Source: Liolophura sinensis (Eukaryota; Mollusca; Polyplacophora; Chitonida; Chitonidae). From it: a stretch of DNA of 64,000 nucleotides. The stretch's first letter is position 1; the number at the start of each line of letters is the position of its first letter. The DNA lies in the NCBI RefSeq assembly GCF_032854445.1, contig NC_088295.1, positions 89,946,644 through 90,010,643 of the forward strand. Reading direction: 5' to 3'. Below the pieces are notes generated by a model. The model was given only the letters and a program-made list of their open reading frames with translations. It was not told the DNA's origin and made no database searches. The position numbers and the translations under genes were made by a program. Shown here piece after piece: positions 34,919 through 47,953 of the stretch.

Positions 34919-35681
34919 TGTTATGTGCACGACTGTCGTCGGTTTCTAAATATAGCTTGCCACTGTTTACATATGCTAAGTCCAGGGAGTGCTGTCTGCC
35001 TCTACCTTAGAATATTCCAGAATGCGCTCAGTTCGGTGCCTGTTTGTTTACATCAAGTGTTCAGGAATTTTCTTATTCTGGACAATTCCACCAGGCTATA
35101 TAAGACCTACGAGAGAGGGAGAGAACAGAGATCGGAGAAAGGAGAATTATTGAGAGTTTGGATGCTTTCGTTGTGTATTATTTTAGTAGGCCTTTTGTGC
35201 TGAATTTTGGTGTCTCTATAGCCTCTGGCTTTGTTATGTCCTATCTCCACCGAGCACTTTTTCAGTCTGAACTTGTACATTTAATTTGTGGTCTTGTGTA
35301 CACAGTGCTTATTAGTACACGGACCCTGTCTGTGGAATTTTGTGTATATTTCGTCATACACTCAGTTATACTGTGGATTTTCCATCTTGTGAATTTGCCT
35401 CTGAGCATTTATGCCTGTGTGGTATATATATATTGTGGAATATATGCGTCCGTTTGGACTTGACACCGCAAGTACCTTAGTATTTGTATAGATACTGCTA
35501 TCCTTTCTTGTTAAATTTAAGTACCTTAATATTTGTATAAGTCTTATTATCTGTTCTTGTTAAGCTAATAAATTGTTGTAAAATAAAATCTGCTGGTTTT
35601 GGTTACTTTTTTGTGCGGTTAAACTGTCGTGTATTTCGAACAAGCCATCTCTTTATAATACAGGCAGTTTGGGTCGTAACA
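34919..35681 (+). mobile_element. solo LTR, copy 3
   Basis: A 763-bp LTR with intact TGTTA...TAACA ends, CTATATAAGACC TATA signal and AATAAA signals. It was inserted into one unit of the 57-bp array with a 4-bp ATAT duplication (34915-34918 and 35682-35685). Removing it restores the array word TTAACATATAATCTGG. As in the other two copies, no internal region is present. Confidence 0.9.
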
Positions 35682-38600
35682 ATATAATCTGGAAATCTTA
35701 CCTGGCATTGGGGTGTTTGGTAATTCTACTAGTTAACATATAATCTGGAATTCTTACCTGGCATTGGGATGATTGGTAATTCTATCAGTTAACATATAAT
35801 CTGGAATTTTTACCTGCCCGTTGGATGCTTGGTAACTCTACCAGTTAACGTATATTCTGGAATTCTTACCTGGCCATGGGATGTTTGGTAATTTTACCAA
35901 TTAACATATATTCTGGAATTCTTACCTGGCCGTGGGATGCTTGGTAACTGTACCAATTAACATATAATCTGGAATTCTTAACTGGCTGTGGGATGTTTGG
36001 TAATTCTACCAGTTAATATATAATCTGGAATTCTTACATGGCCGTGGGATGTTTGGTAACTGTACCAGTTAACATATAATCTGGAATTCTTACCTGGCAA
36101 TAGGATGATTGGTAATTCTACCAGTTAACATATAATCTGGAATTCTTACTTGGCATTGGGATGTTTGGTAATTCTACCAGTTAACATATAATGTGGAATT
36201 CTTACCTGGCTGTGGGATGTTTTGTAACTCTACCAGTTAACATATAATCTGGAATTCTTACCTGGCATTGGGATGTTTGGTAATTCTACCAGTTAACATA
36301 TACTCTGGAATTCTTACCTGGCCTTCGGATGTTTGGTAATTCTACCAGTTAACATATAATCTGGAATTCTTACCTGGCCATGTGATGTTTGGTAACTCTA
36401 CCGGTTAACATATACTCCGGAATTCTTACCTGGCATTGGGATGATTGGTAATTCTATCAGTTATCATATAATCTGGAATTCTTCACTGGCCGTGGGGTGT
36501 TTGGTAATTCTATGAATAAACAAATAACCTGGAATTCTTACCTGGCTGTGGGATGCTTGGTAATTCTACCAGTTAACATATAATCTGGAATTCTTATCTG
36601 GCATTGGGATGTTTGTTAATTCCACCAGTTAACATATAATCTGCAATTCTTACCTAACCATGGGATGTTTGGTAATTCTACCAGTTAACATATAATCTGG
36701 AATTCTTACCTGGCATTCGGATGTTTGGTAATTCTACCAGTTAACATACAATCTGGAATTCTTACCTGGCTGTGGGATGTTTGGTAATTCTACCAGTTTA
36801 CATATAATCTGGATTTCTTACCTGTCCATGGGATGTTTGGTAATTCTACTAGTTAACATATAATCTGGAATTCTTACCTGGCCGTGGGATGTTTGGTAAT
36901 TCTACCAATTAACATATAATCTGGAATTCTTACCTGGCTCTGGGATGTTTTGGTAATTCTACCAGTTAACATATAATCTGGAATTCTTACCTGGCCGTGG
37001 GATGTTTGGTAATTCTGCCAGTTACCATATAATCTGGAATTCTTACCTGGCCGTGGGATACTTGCTACCTGTACCAATTAACATATGATTTGGAATTCTT
37101 ACCTGGCTGTGGGATGCTTTGTAACTCTACCAGTTAACACATAATCTGGAATTCTTACCTGGCCTTCGGATGTTTGGTAATTCTGCCAGTTAACATAAAA
37201 TCTGTAATTCGTACCTGGCATTGGGATGCTTGGTAACTGTACCAATTAAAATACAATATGGAATTCTTACCTGGCAGTGGTATGCTTGGTAACTGCACCA
37301 ATTAACATATCATCTGGAAGTCATACCTGGCCGTGGGATGTTTGGTAACTGTACAAATTACCTTATAATCTGGAATTCATACCTGACCGTGGGATCCTTG
37401 GTAACTGTACCAATTAACATATAATTTGAAATTCTTACCTGGCCATGATATGATTGGTAATTTTCCCAGTTAACATATAATCCGGAATTCTTAACTGGCC
37501 TTGGGATGTTTGGTAACTCTACCAGTTAACATATAATCTGAAATTCTTACCTGGCATTGGGATGTTTGGTAATTCTACCAGTTAACATATAATCTGGAAT
37601 TCTTTCCAGGCATTGGGATGTTTGGTAATTCTACCAGTTAACATATAATCCGGAATTCTTAACTGGCCTTGGGATGTTTGGTAATTCTACTAGTTAACAT
37701 ATGATCTGCAATTCTTACCTGGCCGTGGGATGTTTGGTAATTCCACCAGTTAACATATAATCTGGAATTCCTACCTGGCATTGGGATGTTTGGTAACTCT
37801 ACCAGTTAACATATAATCTGGAATTCTTATCTGGCATTGGGATGATTGGTAATTCTACCAGTTAACATATAATCCGGAATTCTTACCTGTCCATGGGATG
37901 TTTGGTAATTCTACCAGTTAACATATCATCTGGAATTCTTACCTGGCCGTGGGTTGTTTGGTAATTCTACCAGTTAACATATAATCTGGAATTCTTATCT
38001 GGCATAGGGATGTTTTGGTAATTCTACCAGATAACATATAATCTGGAATTCTTACCTGGCCGTGGGATGTTTGGTAATTCCACCAGTTAACATATAATCT
38101 GGAATTCTTACCTGGCCTTCGGATGTTTGGCAATTCTGCCAGTTAACATATAATCTGGAATTCTTACCTGGCCGTGGGATACTTGCTACCTGTACCAATT
38201 AACATATGATTTGGAATTCATACCTGGCTGTGGGATGCTTGTTAATTCTACCAGTTAATATATAATCTGGAATTCTTTCATGGCTGTGGGATGTTTGGTA
38301 ACTGTACCAATTAACATATAATCTGGAATTCTTACCTGGCCGTGGGATGCTTCTTAATTCTACCAGTTAATATATAATCTGGAATTCTTAAATGGCCATG
38401 GGATGTTTGGTAATTCTATGAATAAACATATAATCTGGAATTCTTACCTGGCAGTGGGATGCTTGTTAATTCTACCAGATAACATATAATCTGGAATTCT
38501 TACCTGGCCATGTGATGTTTGGTAATTCTACCAGTTAACATATAATCTGGTGTTCTTACCTGGCCATGGGATGCTTGGTAACTGTACCAATTAAAATATA

Positions 38601-39865
38601 ATCTGGAATTCTTACCTGGCAGTGGTATGCTTGGTAACTGTACCAATTAACATATCATCTGGAAGTCATACCTGGCCGTGGGATGCTTGGTAACTGTACA
38701 AATTACCTTATTATCTGGAATTCATACCTGGCCGTGGTATGCTTGGTAACTGTACCAATTAATATATAATTTGAAATTCTTACCTGGCCATGGGATGATT
38801 GGTAATTTTACCAGTTAATATATAATCTGGAATTCTTACCTGGCATTGGGATGTTTGGTAATTCTACCAGTTAACATATAATCTGGGATTCTTACCTGGC
38901 CGTGGGATGCTTGATAACTGTACCAATTAACATATCATCTGGAATTCTAACCTGGCCGTGAGATGCTTGGTTACTGTACCAATTAACATATAATATGGAA
39001 TTCTTACCTGGCCGTGAGATGTTGCGTAATTCTACGAATTAACACATAATCTTGAATTCTTTTGTGGCCGTTGAATGCTCGGTAACTGTACTAATTAACA
39101 TATAATCTGGAATTCTTACCTGGCTGTGGGATGCTTGGTAACTGTACCAGTTAACATATAATCTGGAATTCATATCTGGCAGTGGGATGCTTGGTAATTC
39201 TACCAGTTAATATATAATCTGGAATTCTTACCTGGCCATGGGATGTTTGGTAATTCTATGAATAAACATATAACCTGGAATTCTTACCTGGCTGTGGGAT
39301 GCTTGTTAATTCTACCAGTTAACATATAATCTGGAATTCTTACCTGGCCATGTGATGTTTGGTAATTTTACCAATTAACATATAATCTGGAATTTTTTCC
39401 TGGCCGTGGGATGCTTGGTAACTGTACCAATTAACATATAATCTGGAATTCTTTCCTGGCTGTGGGATGCTTGGTAACTCTACCAATTAACATATAAAAT
39501 CTGGAATTCTTACCTGGCCGTCTGATGCTTGGTAACTCTACCAGTTAACATATATTCTGGAATTCTTACCTGGCCGTGGGATGCTTGGTAATTCTACCAG
39601 TTAACATATAATCTGGAATTCTTACCTGGCCATGGGATGTTTGGGAATTTCACCATTTAACATATAATCTGGAATTCTTGCCTGGCTGTGGGATGCTTTT
39701 TAATTCTACCATTTAACATGTAAGCTGGAATTCTTACCTGGCCGTGGGATGCTTGTTAATTCCACCATTTAACATATAATCTGGAATTCTTACCTGGCAT
39801 TGGGATGCTTGTTAATTCTACCATTTAACATATAATCTGGAATTCTTACCTGGCCATGGAATGCC
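35682..39865. repeat. 57-bp minisatellite array, main part
   Basis: About 73 copies of a roughly 57-bp unit with GGAATTCTTACCTGGC, GGGATGTTTGGTAATTC and TACCAGTTAACATATAATCT. Two major variants alternate in patches: CATTGGGATGTTTGGTAATT and CGTGGGATGCTTGGTAACTG. On the minus strand most units contain a near-perfect splice-donor word, CCAG|GTAAGAATT. Confidence 0.95.
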
Positions 39866-40400
39866 ATGACACGTGTATACTGTGTAGCACACTGTACTGA
39901 TTATATATAACGGTTGTAGCATCCCCCTTGAGTCGGATGGTAGTAACTTTGGTGTCAGGTGAAAGAGTATCGAAAGAGGTGTAAATTGGTTATTTTATAT
40001 TTCAAAGGATAAGAGATATTTGAATGTATAGGGTTAACAAAGTAATGACTGATCCCTTTGAACCGCCCACCGCCTACCGCGAACCTGCGATTAAATTTTC
40101 TGATCTCCTTAGCGATCAGTACCTGTTTTTAAGCGTAGTACTGGTTGGTATGGTTGCAATATATATAGTAACATGACTGGATGGAGCGTCATGCCTACAG
40201 AGGTCATCCGGTACTGGTAAAGGTTAGGCGACCACAGGATTGCACAACCATAAGCATTATGGCGCACTATTGCTCTACAATATATATCTCTTCATTTGGA
40301 TTTGGAAATTTTCCCCTGACATGAAAACACACCCTTAACAGAGGACTGACCTAAATTACTGTGCATGTGTAGAGATTCAAATAAACATTGTACGACGGAT
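39866..40400. other. upstream region of the plus-strand Ig gene
   Basis: Single-copy sequence between the 57-bp array and the TATA-like box at 40402. No coding frame was recognised. It is the likely proximal regulatory region of the gene starting at 40507. Confidence 0.45.
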
Positions 40401-40401
40401 T

Positions 40402-40409
40402 TATAAAGG
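40402..40409 (+). promoter_or_regulatory. TATA-like box of the plus-strand Ig gene
   Basis: TATAAAGG about 100 nt upstream of the ATG at 40507. The spacing is close to that of the minus-strand Ig genes (TATA about 95 nt before ATG). Confidence 0.45.
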
Positions 40410-40506
40410 CTTCAGGCAGGATTCAACAAAACCTGACATACTTTGCAGGGTATATTTACCTTTGCTCACTGGGGAACGTGTACTCTGGCCGCGGGCACAT
40501 AACAAC

Positions 40507-40558
40507 ATGGCGACACCAATCTATACCTACGTGCTGATTTCCATCCTGATAACCTCAG
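40507..40558 (+). CDS. Ig-superfamily gene, exon 1: signal peptide
   Basis: Reads MATPIYTYVLISILITS and one further base, then donor CTCAG|GTAAAA, ending in phase 1. The hydrophobic run suits a secretory leader. It splices in frame to exon 2 (47847), giving Val-Ser-Cys at the start of the mature region. The 52-nt size and phase match the leader exon of the minus-strand Ig genes. The ATG is the first one after the TATA-like box with a usable frame. Confidence 0.75.
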
Positions 40559-41154
40559 GTAAAATTATTTTAGGATGTTGAATTATTCTATGGGGTGTGG
40601 TGGGGGATGGAGAATTCGTTCTTGTAGATTAAAAACAAAAGCCATGAACGAACAGGCTTTAACGAAAGGTTGGAGCCAGGCCTTGTGCAAGCTCTCCAAT
40701 GTCCAGGTTTGTGTGAGCGAAGCCATTGTACCGCACAGGCACGGGGAACGAAGCGTTAAGAAAGCTTCGCGCAACTGGTCTGTATCGTTTAGAAGATGTG
40801 ACTCTCTTGACATTTTGCAAGAGATTCCACTAAGTAAAATATAAGCTGTTCACAGTGCTGTCTACAACATGGGGTTTAAGGAGTCGACAAGACGTCCATG
40901 GAACTCAGAGGTGTCGAAGTCAAAGTGGGCCTTGCGATTATCGTCTGGCGGTTATTGACGTGTAACACCCCTTTATGGTTTACGGGTCATGAACGAATCT
41001 CGGACATGACACTTCAGGGCATCCTGTCAAGAACATCTTGCTTTAACGAAAAAAAAAGAGATTCTCCCAAAAATAGGGTAATGTTATCTTGACCAATGTC
41101 CACAGATGTAGCAAATAATCTAAACATTGGATTGTTTTACAGGGAGCATGCCAT

Positions 41155-41335
41155 AGGTCTACAGTATATCTACTATCAGTAGGTCTACAGTATATCTACT
41201 ATCAGTAGGTCTACAGTATATCTACTATCAGTAGGTCTACAGTATATCTACTATCAGTAGGTTTGCAGTATATCTACTATCAGTAGGTCTACAGTATATC
41301 TACTATTAGTAGGTATACAGTATATCTATAGTACA
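41155..41335. repeat. 26-bp tandem repeat
   Basis: Seven copies of GTAGGTCTACAGTATATCTA plus CTATCA, nearly identical, in intron 1. Confidence 0.95.
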
Positions 41336-42424
41336 TTACTCTAGTATAGTAATCGAAACGGTAACTAATCCCTTCAGTCTTTGTTCTAAAAAGAGAGAAA
41401 GTCCACTATGAATGATAAATTTTCTTTTCTGTTTTGTTTGGATGAAAATTTTCATTCTCCACCATGCTTGAATTTATCTAAACATTATCATGGTAATTAA
41501 TTAGGTCCTCAGCATGAATTCACCAGCTGACCCATTCCGTTAAAGCCTTTTTTTTCCAAAGCCGGCAGGCGTATGGCTGGGATTTTCTTCAAATACCATC
41601 GCCGTCATATGACTAATCAGTGGAGTAAATTCGAGTACGGTTCGTTTCATTTTAACTAATTACACTGCTATGATTCATTATAAACAAACCCGTACTATGA
41701 ATGTCTATATGGAAAGTCAGAAACTTTTTCCTTAGCGTTATGATTCGAGTATTGTTTGCACTTTAATACATAAGTAGGTTGTCCAGTATCTCTGACATTC
41801 ATCGACGGATTTCGCAACGTTGAGACCTCTACACATGTATTGTAGAGTAGTTGATTGCCTATCGAGTGCCACATTCTGGTTATCATATCACTGAATCGTG
41901 CTAGCTGACAATATGCATGTATCCCAAGATTAACCTCTATACAACAGAATCGACTCAGCCTAACATCAGCCTACCATAGCATGCATTTATATAGCCTTCA
42001 ATCTGTTTACACGTACAGGGCTGGGGAAAATCTGTTAATACTTTCATAAAAACTTTCCTGACCTTAGTCACCCGGAACAAAGACACATTTCATGTAGCCC
42101 CCTAGACATGACTACTAGATCATGCTTACATCCTTTATCGCAATTCAAACGCAGCCCTAGCATGTTTTAATGCAGAATACAACACAATAGTCAGAGGTAT
42201 ATGGATGTTGTGGTCGTAATGCATTTACCAGTTATTCCAAAAACTGGCATGTCATGTTTTGTCAGCCCGACCGTGGTAGTATAAGTGTAGAATTCTTGAT
42301 TACTCTCTTATTATTGAAAATATTGAAATATTGAAAATGATATGTAGGGCCTACTTTTTTTCACCCTGGACAAACCATTGGGCATAAGCAAGATACGCGT
42401 AACAACATTATGTATTTGGACTTC

Positions 42425-45040
42425 ATAAATTCTAACGTAGACTGACTGGTTGGCGGACAATACATCCGAAATTGACACCTGACTACTGATGGAAAATACA
42501 CCCGTGAGTGACACCTGACTACTGATGGAAAATTCACCTGAGAGTGATGCATGACTACTAATGAACAATACATCTGAGAATGACGCCTGACTATTAATAG
42601 ACAATACACCTGGGAGTGACACCAGACTATTATTGAACATGACACCTAAGAGTGATACCTGACTACTGATAACGTTTACCTGAGAATACCGCCTGACTAT
42701 TAATAGACAATACAGCTGGGAGTGACACCAGGCTATTAATGAATATCACACCTGAGAGTGATACCTGACTACTAATAACGATACACCTGAGAGTGACGCC
42801 TACCTACTGATGACGATACACCTGAGACTGACGCATGACTACTGATGAACAATTCACCAGAAAGCGACACCTGACTACTAATGAACAATACCCCTAAGGG
42901 TGACGAATGACTACTGCTGATCAATACACCTGAGAGTGATACCTGACTACTGAGAAACAATACACTTTAGAGTGACCTTGAATACTGATAGCGATACACC
43001 TGAGAGAGACACCTGACTACTGATGAACAATACATCTGAGAGTGACACCTGACTACTGATAGGCAATACATCTGGGAGTGACACCTGACAATTGCTAATC
43101 AATACACCTGAGAGTGACACCTGATAACTTATGAACAATACTCCTGAGAGTGATACCTGAGTACTGATAACGATACACTTGAGAAAGACACCTGACTAGT
43201 GATGTCCAATACATCTGAGAGTGACACCTGACTACCTATAGACAATACACCTGGGAGTGACACCTGACTATTAATGAGCATGACACCTGAGAGCGATACC
43301 TGACTACTGAGGAACAATACAGCTGAGAGTGACACCTGAGTAACGACAGACCATTCACCTGAGAGTGGGACGTGGCTACTGATAGACAAAATACCTTAGA
43401 GTCAGATCTGACTACTGATAAACGATACAGCTGAGAGCGACGTCTGAGTACCGATAAACCATATACCTAAGAGTGACACTTGACCACTGTTAGACAAAAC
43501 ACCTCAAAGTGAGATCAGAATACTGATGAAGAATACACGTGAGAGTGACACCTGACTACTGGTGCAGATACACCTGAGAGTGACCCATGATTACTTGCAG
43601 ACAAGACACCTGAGAGTGACGCCTGACTACTAATTAACAATACACCCGAGAGTGACACCTGCCTACTGCCTGAGAGTAGTAACTGACTACTGATGGAGAA
43701 TACACCTGAGCGTGAAGTCTAAATAGTAAACCATACACCTGGGAGTGACACATGACTACTGATGAAATGACACCTGACTGCTGATGGACAATACATCTGA
43801 AAGGGACGCCTGACTACTGATGAACAATAAATCTGAGTGTGACACCTCACTACTCACAAACAAAACATCTGAGAGTGACACCGGACAACTGATGAACAAT
43901 ACATTTGTGAGTGACACCTGCCTACCAATGGACAACAAATCTGGGAGTGACCCTGACTACTGATAAAGAACACACCTGAGAGTGACACCTGAATTCTGAT
44001 TGACAATACCTATGACAATGACGCCTGACTGCTAATGGACAATACACCTTATAGTGACGCCTGATTACAGATAGACCATACACCTGAGAGTGACACCTGA
44101 CTGGTAGTGACAATACACCTGATCACTTGCGGACAACACACCTGAGAGCGACACCTGACTACTAATGAAAAATGCATCTGAAAGGTACCCTGACTAGTGA
44201 TGGACAATACATCTGATAACTGATGGACAACACACTTGAGAGTGACACCTAACTACTGATAGACAATAGGCTGATAGTGACACCTGACTAGTGGTGAACA
44301 ATACACTTGAGAATGACGCCTGACTACTGTTGGACAAATCACCTAGCAGTGACACCTGACTACTGATGAACAAGACACCTGAGAGTGATAACTGACCACT
44401 GATGGACAATACATCAAGAAATGACCCTGACTAGTGATGAACAATATATCTGAGAGTGACGCGTTTCTATTGATGGACAATACATCTGAGTGTGACGCCT
44501 GAGTGCTGATAGACAAAAGACTTGGGAGTGACACCTGACTACTGATGAACAATACACATGAGAGCAACACCTGACTGCTAATAACAACACACCTCAGCAG
44601 GACATCTGATTACTTGTGGACAATACACCTGAGAGTAACACCTGACTACTAATGAACAATACACCTGGGAGTGACACCTGAATACTGATAAACAATACAC
44701 CGGAAAGTGACGCATGACTACTGATGGACACTACATCTGAGAGTGACACCTGATAGACAAAACACCTTGGAGTGGCTCCTGACTACTGAAGAACAATACA
44801 CCTGAAGTTGACACCTAACAACTGATGACGATATACCTGAGAGTGACACCTGACTACTGAGGAACAATACATGTGAGAGTGACGCCTGACCGCTGATAAC
44901 GATACACCTGAGGCCTTCAATATAATGGACAATACACCTGAGAGTGACGACTACTGATGGACAATATATCTGAGAGTGACGCCTGACTACTGATAGACAA
45001 AACGCCTGGGGGTGACAATTGACTATGGATGAACTACTAA
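42425..45040. repeat. 36-bp minisatellite array, part 1
   Basis: About 72 imperfect copies of ACCTGAGAGTGACACCTG plus ACTACTGATGAACAATAC. The length is a multiple of three, so the minus strand stays open for long runs with a 12-residue repeat (SQVSLSGVLFIS). This is a by-product, not a gene. Lies in intron 1. Confidence 0.95.
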
Positions 45041-45059
45041 CTATTTAAATAACCCGCAT

Positions 45060-45415
45060 ATTGGTGAAGCGGTGAAGGAAATCTGTCAGCCTTTACTGGA
45101 TTTAAAGAGACAACAGATAGTCCTAATGGTACGTCTTATTTGGATCTATATCTGTACAAAGACGAACAAGGTCTCCTTTCACGCAGCCTTTACGACAAAA
45201 GGGATAATTTCAATTTTTATGTTGTAAATTATCCTTATTTGGATAGCAATGTACCAATGGGTCCTGCATATGGCGTCTATCTCGCCTGTAACATTTGTCA
45301 GATCTTGCGTAAATTGTGATGGCTTTAATCTGCGTCACAAGTTGCTAGTTCCAAAACTAGTTTGTGAAGGATACTCCATCAAGTTTTTTCAAATTTTTCA
45401 ATGAGTATAACACTC
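45060..45415 (+). pseudogene. retroelement RT-associated C-terminal fragment
   Basis: Plus-strand frame: GTSYLDLYLYKDEQGLLSRS, then LYDKRDNFNFYVVNYPYLDS and NVPMGPAYGVYLACN, then a stop. After a frame change come RHKLLVPKLVCEGYSIKFF and a stop. The YDKRDxFxFxxVNxPxL...YGVY pattern is known from the region after the RT domain in unclassified invertebrate retroelement proteins. The fragment is short and broken. It sits in an interruption of the 36-bp array. Family assignment is uncertain. Confidence 0.5.
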
Positions 45416-46074
45416 TCGTTGGTAGGTATGGACAGAGCGTTCAGAATGTCTGGCGATCTGCATTGTGATCAACCACATAGACGCAGCTGTTATCCTTATG
45501 TACATATCTATCGCGTACATGGCATTTAACAACATAGATGTCGCTGGTTGCCGAGTAGTTAGCTTTCATGCAGACCAGCATGTCATGTGTAACATCATTG
45601 ATGGCACCTCTTATATTAACAGGAAAGAGGTAATCGTCCGTTACTTTTGAATCACAAACTGTTCGGTTAAGGTCTATAACGCTCGTTATTTTTACTACTG
45701 AGGTAGCCAACACCGCTTAACCTGGGGCAAGGGGCCGTAAAGGCAGCCATGCTCATTACATTTGCATGATGCCTTTAAGAACAGTTGCAATCAAAGCGCG
45801 ACTGACATACCTTATTTAATTGTTATTTGGCCTGGAACTCATTTATGGACTACGAAATTGAACTTTGATATGGAATTCATGCCTGTAATATCCACTTTCT
45901 GCCCGACATCATTGAAAACAGATGACCGCTTCTCTCTTGTGAGTTACCGGCTTTATTTACTATTTGTGTAATTGCTTACATACTTTGTCTTTGGGAGCGT
46001 TGTTTTGGAAAGGGATCTTGCGAACTTGGAACGCCCTTTACCGACTACGAATGGAATACGAATGTCGGACATGA
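45416..46074. other. single-copy interruption of the 36-bp array
   Basis: Sequence of unknown origin between the retroelement fragment and the second part of the array. Short open frames on both strands are not recognisable. It may belong to the same insertion as the fragment at 45060. Confidence 0.35.
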
Positions 46075-47540
46075 CTCTTTTACCTGACTACTGATGGACA
46101 GTACATCTGCAAGTGACACCTGACAACTCATGACGATACACCTGATAGTAACACCTGACTGCTCATGACGATACACCTGAGAGTGACCCGTGAATACTTG
46201 CGGACAATACACCTGAGAGTGACACCTGACTACTGATGAACAATACATCTGTGAGTGATACCTGACTAATGATGAACAATACACTGGGAGTGACACCTGA
46301 CTACGGATGGACAATACATTTGAGAGTCACACCTGACTACTAATGACGATACACCTGCGACTGATCCCTGCCTACTGAAAACGATACACCTCAGTGTGAC
46401 ACCTGACTACTGATGGACGAAACGCCTGAGAGTGACACCTGACTACTGATGAACAATACACCTGAGAGTGACACCTGACTGCTGATGAACAATACCCCTG
46501 TGAGTGACACCTGACTACTGATTAACAATACACTGGGGATGAAACCTGACTACTGATGGACAATACATCTGTAAGTTATCCTGACTGCTGATGAACAATG
46601 CACCTGAGAGGGACACTTAAGTAGGACAATACATCTGAGAGTGACACCTGACTACTAATGACGATACACCTGCGAGTGACACCAGACTACTGTTGGACAA
46701 TACATTTGACAGTCATACCTGATTACTAATGACGATACACCTGCGACTGACACCTGACAACTGAAAACAATACACCTGAGAGTGACACCTGACTACTGAT
46801 GAACAATACACCTGAGAGTGACACCTGACTGCTGACGAACAATACACCTGAGAGTGACACGTGGCTAGTGATGAGCAATACATCTGAGAGTGACACGTGG
46901 CTAGTAATGAACAATACATCTGAGAGTTACCCTGACTACTGATGAACAATGCACCTGAGAGGGACACTTGAGTGGGACAATACATCTGAGAGTGACACCT
47001 GACTACTAATGACGATACACATGCTAGTGACACCTGACTACTAATAACGATACATATACGAGTGACGTCTGACTACTGAGGGGCAATACACCTGAGAGTG
47101 ACATGTGGCTAGTGATGGACAATACATCTGAGAGTTACCCTGACTACTGATGAACAATGTACCTGAGAGGGACACTTGAGTGGGACAATACACCTGAGAG
47201 TGACACCTGACTACTGATGAACAATACAACTTAGAGTGACATCTGACTACTGATGGACAATACACTTAAAAGGGACACCTGAGTACTGATAAGGATAGAC
47301 CTGGGAGAGACATCTCACCAGTGATGAACAATACACCTAAGAGGGACACCAGACTGCTGCTGAACAATACACCTGAGAGGGACCCCCGACTACTGATGGA
47401 CAATACATTTGAGGGTGACGCCTGACTTCTGATTGACAATACACCAGAGAGTGACATCTGACTACTGATTGAAAATAGACCTGAGAGTCACACCTGAGGG
47501 TGACGCCTGACGTCTGATGGATAATAAACCAGTCGAGGAT
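46075..47540. repeat. 36-bp minisatellite array, part 2
   Basis: About 40 more copies of the 36-bp unit, including a local multi-unit repeat (blocks near 46760-46960 and 47080-47240 share the GTGGCTAGTGATG, GAGTTACCCTGACTACTGAT, GGGACACTTGAGTGGGACAA order). Confidence 0.95.
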
Positions 47541-47846
47541 GGTAGAGTGTACAAACTTTTATATCCGATAGTTTACAACCAAAATGGTGTGAACATTCCT
47601 CAGAAGGAAGTTCTTCAATTACCCATGTTGGCGTAGGTACCATCATCTGACCAGCATCGAGTAAGTTAAAATTTCGTCAGTCAACAACAGCCAGATGTAT
47701 AAATAAATAAAGCTAAAAATGGCTTTTGTATTTTATTCGACAAAATAAATTGCTTGCCGTTTTACTAAAGTAAGATACCACAAATCTTATGGCTGGGATC
47801 ATATACATTCAATTGGCTGATACAAAATTTGTTTACTGTGTTTCAG

Positions 47847-47953
47847 TGAGTTGTCAGAACCCCCAGATTGTGGAAGACATTTTCCCTGAAGTGAAGAGGA
47901 AAGGTGACACAGGCTACCTGAACTGTACTGTCAGCAGGCAACAGAACAATAAG
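47847..47953 (+). CDS. Ig-superfamily gene, exon 2: first half of Ig domain 1
   Basis: Acceptor CTGTGTTTCAG, donor AATAAG|GTAGGC; phase 1 in, phase 0 out, 107 nt. It encodes VSCQNPQIVEDIFPEVKRKG and then TGYLNCTVSRQQNNK, with the first Ig cysteine in YLNCTV. It continues in frame into exon 3, which begins VNWIQ with the core Trp. The last 45 bases and the donor are repeated several times in the following intron (47954-48300). Confidence 0.8.

Larger units (their letters stand above)
40560..47846 (+). other. intron 1 of the Ig gene
   Basis: A 7.3-kb intron from donor 40559 to the acceptor CTGTGTTTCAG at 47846. It contains a 26-bp array, a long 36-bp array in two parts and a retroelement fragment, each listed separately. 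Single-copy stretches at 40570-41150 and 41340-42420 show no exon-like block. Confidence 0.65.

Noticed and set aside
42311-47457. Minus-strand frames with a 12-residue SQVSLSGVLFIS repeat
   Set aside because: By-product of a 36-bp unit divisible by three. The frames lie in intron 1 of the Ig gene, with many breaks and no flanking gene structure.
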